This document shows positions 33,846 through 46,092 of a DNA stretch of 64,000 nucleotides, one piece after another. The position numbers and the translations under genes were made by a program. Location of the stretch: positions 9,297 to 73,296 of the forward strand of contig NZ_JAZIBG010000041.1 in assembly GCF_036621135.1 (NCBI RefSeq), given 5' to 3'. Below the pieces are notes generated by a model that saw only the letters and a program-made list of their open reading frames with translations, had not been told where the DNA came from and did not search any database. Numbering within the stretch: position 1 is the first letter of the stretch; the number at the start of each line of letters is the position of its first letter. This DNA comes from Aquincola agrisoli (GTDB lineage Bacteria; Pseudomonadota; Gammaproteobacteria; Burkholderiales; Burkholderiaceae_C).

Positions 33846-35099
33846 CTAGGGGCGGTGGGTGAACACGACCAGCACGCCCGTCCAGTCCAGCGGGCGTGCG
33901 CGGCCCAGGAAGGGTGCGATCTCCACGCCGGAATAGAAGCCGAGGAACGGGCACAGGGCGCCCACCTGCTGGCGTACCGGGGCGGCTTCGTCCTCCTCCA
34001 TGCCGCTGAAGGCCATCGAGCGGCCGGCGCAGTCGATGTACAGCCCGAAGGCCGGCGCCTGCGGCGGCAGGCCGGCCAGCAGGCCACGCGTCTGCTCCTG
34101 GGCGGACTCGATCATCCGCCACGGTTCGTACGACATCAGCTGCACCCGCGAGCCGGCGTGGAAGTCGGCCTCGAACAGCACCAGCGCCTCGTCGGCAGGG
34201 TCCACCGCGATCACCAGCCGGTTGACATACTGGCTCTCGTTGAACGGGGCGTACGGGTCGCTGTGCTTCTCGCCCAGCGTCAGCGAGGGCAGCGGCTGGC
34301 GCGCGATCAGCTCGCTGCGCGGGATGCCCAGCCGCTCCTCGACCACCGACAGCGCCGGCCGGCCGTCGAGCTCGAGCACGCGCGGGCCTTCCAGGCGCGT
34401 GATCTCGAGGAAGTCGCTCGCCGGCGTGCAGCCGTGCATCACCGCCACGTGGCCCTGCAGCGCCCGGGGCAGCACGACCGCCACGGCAGTGTGCCGGCAG
34501 GCACGGCGGCCGTCGAACACGTAGCTGCCCGACAGGCCGAGGTCGGTCAGCGTGCCGGCGCCGATGACCTGTGGCGCACAGTCCCCCAGGCCCTCGTAGA
34601 GGCCGTCCAGCAGCCGGCTGCCCACGTGCAGCACCGGCGGCGGCGCGCTGTGCACGGAGTCGTAGAAGAGCAGCAGCGTGGTGTCGGGGCTCAGCTCCAG
34701 CGCCCGCAGCTCGGCGCCGAGCCGGCGCCCGGCCTCGGCTTCGTCGCGGTCCAGGCCGTCGACGCCGACGATGGCCTGCGGTGCCAGCGTGTCCGGGAAC
34801 AGCATCACGCCGCATTCGTAGCCCGAGGTGCCCGCGGCCTCGCCGGAGATCACGCCCGCGCCGCAGCCGCCCACGACGGGCAGCGCGCCGAGTTCCTGCT
34901 GCAGGCCCTGGTGCAGCTCGGCGGCATCGTGCTGCCCGCCCGCGAAGACCAGCACCCAGCCCGGCCTGCGGTCCGCGCCGAGCTGCTCGCGCGCCTGCCG
35001 CGCGGCGCTGCGCGCGACCGTCTTCGCGTCCGCATGCCGCGCATAACCGACCCCCACCGACGCGGACTCCTCTTGCACAGACCGTTCCTCTCGAGACAT
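33846..35099 (-). CDS. FIST-domain sensory protein
   Basis: FIST domains are predicted small-ligand (amino-acid-like) sensors found with signalling outputs. The protein, 417 residues from ATG 35097-35099, has FIST_N features (VLVFAGGQHDAAELHQGL, VVGGCGAGVISGEA) and a FIST_C section (EVPRSELIARQP-like region, PCPFLGFYSGVEIAPF-like ending before TGVLVVFTHRP). A longer start at 35183 is possible; neither site has a good Shine-Dalgarno. Here the sensor is a separate polypeptide encoded just upstream of the PAS-GGDEF-EAL gene. It probably feeds ligand information to that c-di-GMP enzyme. Confidence 0.82.
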   Translation of the reverse strand: MSREERSVQEESASVGVGYARHADAKTVARSAARQAREQLGADRRPGWVLVFAGGQHDAAELHQGLQQELGALPVVGGCGAGVISGEAAGTSGYECGVMLFPDTLAPQAIVGVDGLDRDEAEAGRRLGAELRALELSPDTTLLLFYDSVHSAPPPVLHVGSRLLDGLYEGLGDCAPQVIGAGTLTDLGLSGSYVFDGRRACRHTAVAVVLPRALQGHVAVMHGCTPASDFLEITRLEGPRVLELDGRPALSVVEERLGIPRSELIARQPLPSLTLGEKHSDPYAPFNESQYVNRLVIAVDPADEALVLFEADFHAGSRVQLMSYEPWRMIESAQEQTRGLLAGLPPQAPAFGLYIDCAGRSMAFSGMEEDEAAPVRQQVGALCPFLGFYSGVEIAPFLGRARPLDWTGVLVVFTHRP

Positions 35100-35225
35100 C
35101 AAAAGCAGGGCGTGCAACGCACGATGACCAGGCGGCTCCCCATCGCGGGGAGTATCACGCTGGAAGCGTGCCCTCAAAGGCATAAAAAGCGTCAGTGCCC
35201 CCCCGCTTCCATCGCGCCGCGCCGC

Positions 35226-35608
35226 TCAGGAGGCATTCTGCGAGTCGCCGTCGACCGGGATCGCCTGTCCCGAGATGGAACGCGCGGCATCCGACGCGAG
35301 GAACACGGCCGTGGCAGCGACCTGCTCGGCCGTGGTGAAGGCCTTCATCGACTGGTTGGCCAGCGCCAGCATCCGCTCCTCCTCGGCGCTGCGGCCGCTG
35401 GCCGCGGCACGGCGAAGGTGCCGGTGAGGTTGAGGCGCAGCACCGCCTACCAGGCATCGAAGTCCATCTGCTCGACCCGGGCCGTGGGCCCGCCGATGCC
35501 GCACACCTCCACCCGGGCGCCGGCATCGCAGAACGCCAGCGCCATCGCGCGGCCGATGCCCGCCGCACCGGCCGTGACGAGCACCCTCTTGCCTTCGAGC
35601 ACTTTCAT
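35226..35608 (-). pseudogene. Short-chain dehydrogenase/reductase remnant
   Basis: The N-terminal 54 codons encode a normal SDR start with the cofactor motif TAGAAGIGRAMALAFCDAGA, then meet a TAG at 35447-35449. Recognisable SDR sequence continues afterwards (LNLTGTF), and in another frame the C-terminus is intact (TTAEQVAATAVFLASDAA, SGQAIPVDGD). The catalytic Ser-Tyr-x3-Lys region is missing. Total length is about 127 codons against about 250 in the family. The gene therefore carries an internal deletion, a frameshift and a nonsense codon, and is surely inactive as a dehydrogenase. Confidence 0.85.
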
Positions 35609-35761
35609 GGCCGTCCAACCTTCCACCCCTCTGACAGCGCGCACTGCCGGGGCTGCACCGCCGCGTCCGCAGCCCCGAGGAAACCCTGAGCGTGCCTGTC
35701 GTCGCTTCGGCTGCGCTTGCGCCGTCTGCAGCGCACGTCCTGGGTGCGGCGCCCCGCCTTC

Positions 35762-37786
35762 TCAACGCCCCGCCCGCGCCCGCCAGAACCCCACGTCGAA
35801 CAACTGCTCCGCGCCCGTGCGTTCGTTGACCAGCCAGAACTGGCGGCCGTCCGGCGCCAGGCGCGACACCTCCCCCACGTGCCGCCCGGTGCTGACGCGC
35901 CGGCCCAGGGCGTTGGCGGGAAAGTTGGGCTGCCGGGCCAGCTCCAGCAGCGGCACGGCCGCTCGCGCATCGCCGGCCAGCCGCAGCCGCTGCAGCAGGG
36001 GCGCCAGCAGCGGGTTGGCCGCGTCGGCCGGCGACAGGTAGACCACCACCTTGGCCTGCGCGCGGCTCAGCGCCACGTTGACGAGCCGGCGCGCATCCTC
36101 GGTCTGCAGGAAGGGCTGGGCGCCGTCCACCGGATCGAACAGCACCACCGGCGCCTCGCTGCCCTGGGCGCGGTGCACGGTGCTCACACGTACATCGTCG
36201 CTCACGCCAAGCGCGCGCAGCCGCTGGCGGATCCGCGCCCGCTGGGCACGGAACGGGGTCAGCACGATCAGCTCGTGCGGCTGCCAGGGCGCCTGGCCGT
36301 CCTCGCCGCCGGCCAGCGCGGCGGCCACCGCCGCGGCGATGGCCTCGGCCGACTCGCGGCGCACCGGGCCGCGCTCCGCCGCCGACCAGGCGCCGTCCGT
36401 CGCGAGCCGGTGCACGTGCACGTGGGTCGCGGCGCCGATGCCGTCCAGCGCCCGCGCGCGCGCCGCCTGCCAGCCGGCCGAGGCCCGGGCATCGTCGGCG
36501 ACCCGCAGCGCCCCGTCGTAGAACAGGTCGCTGACCAGCTCGCAGATCGGCCCGGCCATGCGCGACTGCTCGTCCAGCAGCGCCACCGACGGCCCGCCGC
36601 GCGGCTGCTCGGCGAAGGCGGAGCGGCCCAGCCAGCGCCGGGCCAGCCGGTCGGTGCTACGCACCACCGGGGAGAGCTGCTGCGGATCGCCGGCGAACAG
36701 CCGCGCACGCCCCAGCGGCATGAGCGCCAGCGCATGCGCCAGGCTCACCTGGCTGGCCTCGTCGAAGACCAGCAGGTCGAAGGGCGGCCCGCCGTCGGGC
36801 GCCAGTTCGCGCAGCGTCTTCAGCGTGAAGGCGGCACGCGTGGTCGTCATGCTCGCCAGCCGGCAGCGGCGCAGCACCTGCAGCGAGGCGGCGCGCAGCG
36901 CGTCGCGCAGCGCCGCCACCCGGTCGGCCCAGGCCTTCAGCGCCACCGCATCGCGCGGCGAGGGACGGGCCGCCTCGGCGCGGGCCAGCCGGTCGATCAG
37001 GCCCTGGTCGTCGCTCGGGATCAGGTGCTCGCGGCCGGCGTAGGACGCCGCGTCGAAGCGGGTGCCCAGCCGCTGCACGCCGCCGCGCCAGCGCTCGCGC
37101 CGGCCCTTCTGCAGCGCCTTGTCGACCGCGATCGTCGCCAGGTCGACCGCCTGGTTGGTGGTGGACAGCAGCAGCACCCGCGCCTCGGGCCGGGCATCGA
37201 GGTACTCGGCCAGCAGCACGCCCAGGGTGGTGGTCTTGCCGGTGCCGGGCGGGCCCCAGAGGAAGGCGCTGCTGTGCCGCACCAGCGACAGCGCCGCGCG
37301 CTGCGCCGGGCGCAGCCAGCGGAAGGGCGCACCGCTCAGCGCCGGGCCGTCGTCCACCGGCTGCGGGCGCGACAGGTCGGGCAGGCAGGCCGCCGCGCGC
37401 TCGGCCCAGGGCGTGTCCCACCAGGCGTCGGCCACGGACTTCAGGAAGCGGGTGGGATAGAGCCGGATCAGGTGGTCGGGGCCCGGCGGCGGCGCGCTGG
37501 CGTTCTGCAGTACGAGCTGGTCGTCCTCGGGCAGCACGGCCAGCACGCTGGCGCCGCCCTTGGCCGGCGCGCCCCACCAGGCCGAGGCCCCGTCGAGGCT
37601 GTCGTCCAGCAGCGCCTGCGCCGAGGCCTGGCCCGGCCGCTGGCCTTCGGCGTAGACGTAGCCCGGCTCGAGCGTCACACGCCACAGCGCGCCGTCGCGC
37701 TCGGTGCGCAGCACCTTGAAGTCGTAGAACTCGGGCGTGGCCGCCAGTTCGGCGTCCAGCGCGGCACGCACGTCGGCGAGGGTCAT
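35762..37786 (-). CDS. Superfamily 1 (Upf1-like) DNA/RNA helicase
   Basis: The 674-residue protein has an N-terminal approximately 150-residue region of unknown fold. The SF1B helicase core follows: Walker A SAFLWGPPGTGKTTTLG, motif Ia LLSTTNQAVD, motif II LLVFDEASQVS, motif III LFAGDPQQLSPV, and an EQSRM motif. Motif V/VI appears as STVHRAQGSEAPVV and RLVNVALSRAQ. This AAA_11/AAA_12 arrangement is seen in stand-alone bacterial helicases of unknown substrate. The ATG at 37784-37786 gives a start right before the conserved region. It is divergent from the eCIS operon, sharing a 249-base intergenic region. A direct link to eCIS is not evident. Confidence 0.88.
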   Translation of the reverse strand: MTLADVRAALDAELAATPEFYDFKVLRTERDGALWRVTLEPGYVYAEGQRPGQASAQALLDDSLDGASAWWGAPAKGGASVLAVLPEDDQLVLQNASAPPPGPDHLIRLYPTRFLKSVADAWWDTPWAERAAACLPDLSRPQPVDDGPALSGAPFRWLRPAQRAALSLVRHSSAFLWGPPGTGKTTTLGVLLAEYLDARPEARVLLLSTTNQAVDLATIAVDKALQKGRRERWRGGVQRLGTRFDAASYAGREHLIPSDDQGLIDRLARAEAARPSPRDAVALKAWADRVAALRDALRAASLQVLRRCRLASMTTTRAAFTLKTLRELAPDGGPPFDLLVFDEASQVSLAHALALMPLGRARLFAGDPQQLSPVVRSTDRLARRWLGRSAFAEQPRGGPSVALLDEQSRMAGPICELVSDLFYDGALRVADDARASAGWQAARARALDGIGAATHVHVHRLATDGAWSAAERGPVRRESAEAIAAAVAAALAGGEDGQAPWQPHELIVLTPFRAQRARIRQRLRALGVSDDVRVSTVHRAQGSEAPVVLFDPVDGAQPFLQTEDARRLVNVALSRAQAKVVVYLSPADAANPLLAPLLQRLRLAGDARAAVPLLELARQPNFPANALGRRVSTGRHVGEVSRLAPDGRQFWLVNERTGAEQLFDVGFWRARAGR

Positions 37787-37988
37787 GGAGATGGGACGGG
37801 GCAGGAGCGGCAAGGCGGCGCGGCACTGTAGCCCGGGCCGCGGCCGCCCCGCCCCCGGGCTGCATCCCGCCCGCCCACGCCACCCCGGCGCCGGCCGGCG
37901 CAGCCCTCCCGCACCCGGGTCGCCGCCGCCCCGCCCCGGCAACGCCCGCGGCACGCCGCTCCCTCGGCGGCCGCGTGGCGCCGCGCGC

Positions 37989-38004
37989 TGGCACGGTCCT
38001 GGCA
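37989..38004 (+). promoter_or_regulatory. Sigma-54-like promoter before the eCIS operon
   Basis: The sequence TGGCACG, 4 bases, TGGCA matches the RpoN consensus TGGCACG-N4-TTGCA in all but one position. It has the invariant GG and GC dinucleotides separated by exactly 10 bases. It lies 31 bases before the first ATG of the operon, which would put transcription start near 38015. The rest of the 249-base gap (37787-37988) is extremely GC-rich with no gene; an activator would be expected to bind there, but I could not identify an inverted repeat with confidence. Chance occurrence in GC-rich DNA remains possible. Confidence 0.6.
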
Positions 38005-38035
38005 GAGCAGGACGGCCACGAACACTTTTTCGTTG

Positions 38036-38308
38036 ATGGCCGATGACCCCTGCGCCCCGCCTTCCCCTGCCGCCCCCGACCTCGTCGATGCCGTCTGCGA
38101 GGCCCTCCGGGGCCATCTGCGGCAGCACCCCCGTGCGGCCGACACGGCGCAGGGCATCGCCGAGTGGTGGCTGGGCGGCACCTTCCCGGCGCTGCCCCCG
38201 CACGTGCTCGACAGCGCGCTCGAGCGCCTGGCCGGCGAAGGCCTGCTCGCGTGGCGTGCGCTGCCCTCCGGCGAGCGCCTGTGGTACGGGCCGCAGGACG
38301 CCCCGTGA
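38036..38308 (+). CDS. Small winged-helix-like protein, first gene of eCIS operon
   Basis: The 90-residue protein is not a family I can name. Its second half looks like a winged helix: TAQGIAEWWL, then VLDSALERLAGEGLLAWRAL and a short strand-like GERLWYG ending. This could bind DNA or protein. It stands 12 bases before the DUF4255 gene and appears to head the operon. Its small size and position suggest a regulator or an assembly accessory factor, but neither is shown. There is no clear Shine-Dalgarno before the ATG at 38036; a TTG directly before it could also initiate. Confidence 0.7.
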   Translation: MADDPCAPPSPAAPDLVDAVCEALRGHLRQHPRAADTAQGIAEWWLGGTFPALPPHVLDSALERLAGEGLLAWRALPSGERLWYGPQDAP

Positions 38309-38320
38309 CGGAGCCGCACG

Positions 38321-38959
38321 ATGAAGTCGGCCCTGCGGGATTGCAGCAACAGCCTGCGCACGCTGCTCGAGCGCGCGCTGCGCGACGACGTCGACCTGTC
38401 CCCCTTCTTCGATCCGCTCGACCCGTCGCCCCAGGCCATCGGCACCTTCGTCGTGGGCCTGCACAACCCGGAGGAATTCGCCGGGCGCGAGCAGGAAGGG
38501 ATCTCGCTGTGGCTCTACCTCGTCGAGCGCGATCCCGACACCCTCAACCAGCCGGTGCGCCGCACCGCGCCCGACCGGCTGCCGTCGCGGCCGCTGCCGC
38601 TGCGCCTGCACTACCTGCTCACGCCGCGGGTCGACCATGTGCAGCGCACGCAGGCGAGCGACCTGGAGCAGCTCATCCTCGGCAAGGCGCTGCAGGTGCT
38701 GCACGACGCGCCGCGGCTCGCCGGCCACCTGCTGATCGACGGCCTCGCGGGCAGCACGCACGAGTTCTTCGTGCGGCTGGAGCCGCTGCCGCTGGACCAC
38801 ATCACGCGGGTGTGGGACGCGCTGGAGGTGCCCTACCAGCTTTGCGTCTCGTACGAGGTCAGCGTCGTGCCGGTGCACGCCGGCCTCGATCCGGTCCCGA
38901 CAGTGCCCGTCGACTCGCTGCTCGGCGAGATCGGCGTGGCGCGGCGCGAGGGGGCGTGA
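38321..38959 (+). CDS. DUF4255 protein, Afp16/Pvc16-like tail terminator
   Basis: The 212-residue protein matches the DUF4255 (Pvc16 N-terminal) family: LRTLLERALRDDVDLSPFFDPLDP near the start, LWLYLVERDPDTLNQP and LRLHYLLTPR. Later come EQLILGKALQVLHDAP and LPLDHITRVWDALEVPYQLCVSYEVSVV. In Afp and PVC particles this protein caps the distal end of the tube and sheath and sets tail termination. Its gene is normally at the far end of eCIS clusters. Here it lies near the start of the operon, before the sheath. It overlaps the next gene by ATGA-type coupling. Confidence 0.88.
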   Translation: MKSALRDCSNSLRTLLERALRDDVDLSPFFDPLDPSPQAIGTFVVGLHNPEEFAGREQEGISLWLYLVERDPDTLNQPVRRTAPDRLPSRPLPLRLHYLLTPRVDHVQRTQASDLEQLILGKALQVLHDAPRLAGHLLIDGLAGSTHEFFVRLEPLPLDHITRVWDALEVPYQLCVSYEVSVVPVHAGLDPVPTVPVDSLLGEIGVARREGA

Positions 38960-40119
38960 TGGCCGGGCGCCTCGTCAGCGCCGACGGCCGCGGCTGGCAT
39001 TTCAGCCCCGACCGCAGCGGCCTGCCCGGCGAGCGCACGCGGGCGCTGCTGCGGGCCCGGCTGGTCGACGACATCGACGGCCAGCCGGTCGCGGTGCCGC
39101 TGTCGCTGCGCACGCCGCGGGCCGACATCGCGGTGCGCGCCGCCGCCGACGGCCTCGTCGGCCTGGTCGCGCAGCCGGCGCGGGTGTTGCCCGGCCTGGC
39201 CGCCACCGCGGCCGAACTGACGCTGGAGGTGCGCGGCGCCGGCTACCTGCCGCGCACGCTGCGCGTGATGCTCGGGCCCGTCGCCGGCTTCCCGGCCGAC
39301 TTCGCGCCGGTCGACCTGGGCGACGTCGCGCTGCACCGGCCGGCAGTGGCCATCACCGGGCGGGTGATGCACAACACCGCGCCGCAGCCGCTGCCGCTGG
39401 CGGGCGCGACGGTGGAGGTCGATGCGATCTGGCCGCACCCGCCGCCGCCCTTCTGGATCGCGCCGGCACTGGCCGAGCCGCCGAACCTGTTCGCCGTCGC
39501 ACCGCCGCTGGCCGCGCCGCGCGCCGCCGGCACCGCGCTGCGCGAACGCACGGTGGTCCTGCAGCCGGCCGCCAAGGCGCTGCTGGCGCCGCTCGTTCCC
39601 GGCGCCGTGCGCCTGCGGCTCGCCGACGCGGACGGGCTCGCGGCCGGCGGGCTGCTGGCGATCGACATCGACGCCGCCGCGGCGACCGAGCTGATCACGA
39701 TCGCCGCGGTCGAGCCCGTGAGCGCGCCCGACCTGCCGGCCTGGGTGACGCTGGCCCACCCCGCCGCGCGCCTGCACCGCGACGGCGTGCGCTGCGCCGC
39801 CGCCGTGCCGCAGCCGCCGGCCAGCACGGCCGTGCTGGCACGCGATGCGCAGCCGCACGACGACACGCTCTTCACCGCCGCCGCACCGCCGATGGCCGAC
39901 GGCGCCTGGATCGAGATCGACGACGGCGCCGCCGTCCCCGAGTACGGCCGGGCCGCGCTGCCGCAGGCGACGACCGACGCCGACGGCTACTTCGCGCTGC
40001 CCCCGCTCGGCCGCATCGCGCTCGTGCGGCTGCTCGTCCGGCACGCGGCGGTCGCCGACGCCCGGCCCCTCTTCGCCGTCGACCGCGCCGCGCCTGCGCT
40101 GGCGCTGGCGCTCGACTGA
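38959..40119 (+). CDS. eCIS-associated beta-rich protein of unknown function
   Basis: The 386-residue protein is not a recognised eCIS core component. Its N-terminal 100 residues are beta-strand rich (LRARLVDDIDGQPVAVPLSL, AADGLVGLVAQPARV). A section GRVMHNTAPQPLPLAGATVEVD resembles a carboxypeptidase-regulatory-like Ig fold. The C-terminus (ATTDADGYFALPPLGRIA) repeats that style. Between them is one copy of a module also found in the large sheath (AAGGLLAIDIDAAAATELI... VTLAHPAARLHRDG). It starts within the stop codon of the DUF4255 gene. Its location between the cap gene and the sheath gene suggests a structural or decoration role. Confidence 0.7.
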   Translation: MAGRLVSADGRGWHFSPDRSGLPGERTRALLRARLVDDIDGQPVAVPLSLRTPRADIAVRAAADGLVGLVAQPARVLPGLAATAAELTLEVRGAGYLPRTLRVMLGPVAGFPADFAPVDLGDVALHRPAVAITGRVMHNTAPQPLPLAGATVEVDAIWPHPPPPFWIAPALAEPPNLFAVAPPLAAPRAAGTALRERTVVLQPAAKALLAPLVPGAVRLRLADADGLAAGGLLAIDIDAAAATELITIAAVEPVSAPDLPAWVTLAHPAARLHRDGVRCAAAVPQPPASTAVLARDAQPHDDTLFTAAAPPMADGAWIEIDDGAAVPEYGRAALPQATTDADGYFALPPLGRIALVRLLVRHAAVADARPLFAVDRAAPALALALD

Positions 40120-40147
40120 CGCCCCACCGAGACCCACGGAGCCCGCC

Positions 40148-43594
<3,447 letters not shown>

Positions 43595-43607
43595 AGGAGG
43601 GCCGGCC

Positions 43608-44060
43608 ATGGCCACGATCCGCATCGACCCGCTGCGCACCTTCAACTTCGAGGTGCACTTCATCGGCCTGGCCGTCGTCGGCTTCAGCGAGGTCAGCGGC
43701 ATCGCCGTCGACGGCGACGTCGTCGAGTACCGCGAGGGCAACGAGCGCTTCAACCACGTGCGCCGCCTCGCCGGCCTGCGCAAGAACGGCAACCTGACGA
43801 TGCGCCGCGGCTACACGCCCGACGACCGCCTCTGGCAGTGGTACGCGCGCATCGCCAACGGCGCCGACGAGCGCTACAACGGCAGCATCGTGCTGCTGAA
43901 CGAGGCGCGCGAGGCGGTGATGCGCTGGAACTTCGTCAACGCATGGATCAACAAGATCGACGGCCCGATGCTCAAGGCCGCGGGCAACGAGGTCGCGATC
44001 GAGGCAATGGACGTGGTGCACGAAGGCCTCACGCTCGAACTCGAGTCGCAGGGCGCCTGA
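43608..44060 (+). CDS. Tail tube protein (gp19/Afp1-like), copy 1
   Basis: The 150-residue protein is a T4 gp19-type tube subunit: DPLRTFNFEVHFIGLAVVGF, SEVSGIAVDGDVVEYREGN, LAGLRKNGNLTMRRGYTPDD and the C-terminal AIEAMDVVHEGLTLELE. Stacked hexamers form the inner conduit through which cargo passes. A perfect AAGGAGG Shine-Dalgarno lies 6-8 bases before the ATG, the strongest in the operon and fitting for the most abundant component. It follows the giant sheath and precedes the second sheath. Confidence 0.93.
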   Translation: MATIRIDPLRTFNFEVHFIGLAVVGFSEVSGIAVDGDVVEYREGNERFNHVRRLAGLRKNGNLTMRRGYTPDDRLWQWYARIANGADERYNGSIVLLNEAREAVMRWNFVNAWINKIDGPMLKAAGNEVAIEAMDVVHEGLTLELESQGA

Positions 44061-44082
44061 CCCCCACCGCGCAAGGCCCGCC

Positions 44083-46092
44083 ATGCAGTCGCTGCTGCGC
44101 CCCGGCGTGACGCTCGAGCACGGCGACGCCGCGCGCGTGCCGCCGGTCGTGCTGCGCACCGACGTCGCCGCGCTCGTCGGCATCGCCGAGCGCGGCCCGC
44201 TGGACACGCCGCTGCCGGTGGAGTCGATGCGCCAGTTCCATGCCCACTTCGGCGGCTTCGTCGAGGGCGGCTACCTCGCCTGGGCCGCCCGCGGCTTCTT
44301 CGAGAACGGGGGCCGGCGGCTGTGGGTGGTGCGCGTCGCGCACCGCGGCTTCGGCGACGACGGCACCGAGGCGCCGAACACGGCCCGCGCCGCGTCCGCG
44401 GACCTCGCCGACGCGGCCGGCACGCCGGCGCTGCGCCTGGCCGCCTCGTCGCCCGGCGGCTGGGGCAACACGCTCACGCTGCAGTGGTTGGCCTCCGGCG
44501 CGGTGGTGACCGCCGGCCGGGCCGTCGACGCCGGCCGCGCCACGGTGGCCGGCTCGGTGGCGGGTTTCGGCGAAGCCGACCTGGTGCGCATCGAGCAGGG
44601 CCCGGTGGTGCTGCACCGGGTGGTCGCGCGGCTCGACGCCGACACCCGCACGCTGCACTGGATCCACCCCGACGCCGCGCTGCGGCGGCCCGGCCACCGT
44701 GCACTGTCGGGCATCGACCCGGCGCAGCCGCTGCGGCTCGTGCGCGTGGCCTACGGGCTCGTCGTGCGCGAGCGCGGCGAGGTCGTCGCGAGCCATGCGG
44801 ACCTGCACGCCGTGCCCTGGCATCCGCGCTGGATCGGCGCGGTGCTGCGCCTGCCGCCCGCGCCCGCCGGCACGGGGACGGCCGACGTGCCGCGGCCGCC
44901 GCCGCCGGTCGTCGCGCTGCCGTTCGGCGATGCCGGCGAGCCGCCGCTGCCGCTGGCCGTCGTGCCCGGCCAGACGCTGCCGCTCGCCGGCGGCAGCGAC
45001 GGCCTGGCCGACCTGCTGGCCGACGAGTTCGTCGGCGAGGAGGCCGCGCCCGCCGACAGCGATTTCGTCCGCCGCCGCAAGACCCGCGGGCTGCGTGCGC
45101 TGGCCGCGATCGACGAGATCGCACTGGTCGCGATGCCCGACCTGCTGATCCGGCCCGCACCGCTGCCCGGCCGGTGGCTGCCCGAACCGCCGCCGCCCGA
45201 CCCCTGCACCGGCTGCCCGCCACCGGCACCGCCGCGCCGCGCGCCGCTGGCGCCGGTGGCCGGCGAGGTGCCCGGCCCGTTCGCCGACGAGGATGTGGCA
45301 CGTGTGCAGTCGGCGCTGGTCGCGCTCGCCGAGGCCGCCGGCGACCGCTTCGTGCTGCTCGGCGTGCCGCAGCCGCTCGCGCTGCCCGAGCGCTCGCGCA
45401 GCGACACCATCGCCTGGCGCGCACGCTTCGACAGCCGGGTCGCCGCGTTGTATGCGCCGTGGCTGCGCGTGGCCGACCCGCGGCCGGGCGGCACGACGCG
45501 GCTGGTGCCCGGCTGCGGCCACGTGCTGGGCGTCATCGCCGCGACCGACCTCGCCGAAGGCGTGCAGCGCGCGCCGGCGATCCGCACGCTGGCCGACGTC
45601 GTCGGCCTGTCGCGCGCCGTCGACGACCCCACGCACGCGCTGTGGAACGAGGCCGCCGTCAACACGCTGCGCGTCGAGCGTGCACCGGGCGCCGCGCTCT
45701 GCGGCGCGCGCACGCTCTCGCACGACGCGTCGTACCGCTTCATCAACGTCGTGCGGCTGATCCTGACGATCCGCAAGGCCTGCGACGTGGCGCTGCGCTG
45801 GACGGTCTCCGAGCCGCACGACGCCGCGCTGCGCGCGCAGATCGAGGCCACGCTGCTCGCCATCCTGCGGCTCTTCCACGCCCAGGGGGCGTTCGCCGGC
45901 GACAGCGAGGCGACGAGCTTCTACGCGCGCTGCGACGAATCGCTGAACCCGCCGGCGGAGCGCGACCACGGGCGGCTCGTCGCCGAGGTCGGCATCGCGC
46001 CGGCGGCGCCGGCCGAGTTCATCGTGCTGCGTGTGGGCCGCCAGGCGGGCACGCGCCAGCTCGAGCTGTACGCCCGCAGCGGGGAGACCTGA
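44083..46092 (+). CDS. Tail sheath protein, copy 2
   Basis: The 669-residue protein begins MQSLLRPGVTLEHGDAARVP and has the sheath motifs DVAALVGIAERGPLDTPLPV, AARGFFENGGRRLWVVRVAH and GGWGNTLTLQW. The C-terminal core reads AEGVQRAPAIRTLADVVGLS, RAPGAALCGARTLSH, RFINVVRLILTIRKACDVALR and SFYARCDESLNPPAER. One copy of the module seen in the first sheath is present (FGEADLVRIEQGPVVLHRVV). A Pro-rich low-complexity patch lies near residues 365-390. In Afp the minor sheath proteins sit next to the baseplate or the cap; this one may do so. The gene ends exactly where the next begins. Confidence 0.92.
   Translation: MQSLLRPGVTLEHGDAARVPPVVLRTDVAALVGIAERGPLDTPLPVESMRQFHAHFGGFVEGGYLAWAARGFFENGGRRLWVVRVAHRGFGDDGTEAPNTARAASADLADAAGTPALRLAASSPGGWGNTLTLQWLASGAVVTAGRAVDAGRATVAGSVAGFGEADLVRIEQGPVVLHRVVARLDADTRTLHWIHPDAALRRPGHRALSGIDPAQPLRLVRVAYGLVVRERGEVVASHADLHAVPWHPRWIGAVLRLPPAPAGTGTADVPRPPPPVVALPFGDAGEPPLPLAVVPGQTLPLAGGSDGLADLLADEFVGEEAAPADSDFVRRRKTRGLRALAAIDEIALVAMPDLLIRPAPLPGRWLPEPPPPDPCTGCPPPAPPRRAPLAPVAGEVPGPFADEDVARVQSALVALAEAAGDRFVLLGVPQPLALPERSRSDTIAWRARFDSRVAALYAPWLRVADPRPGGTTRLVPGCGHVLGVIAATDLAEGVQRAPAIRTLADVVGLSRAVDDPTHALWNEAAVNTLRVERAPGAALCGARTLSHDASYRFINVVRLILTIRKACDVALRWTVSEPHDAALRAQIEATLLAILRLFHAQGAFAGDSEATSFYARCDESLNPPAERDHGRLVAEVGIAPAAPAEFIVLRVGRQAGTRQLELYARSGET

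Noticed and set aside
37787..37985. Possible additional small gene in the helicase-eCIS gap.
   Set aside because: The stretch is extremely GC-rich, without a plausible start with Shine-Dalgarno or a recognisable product.
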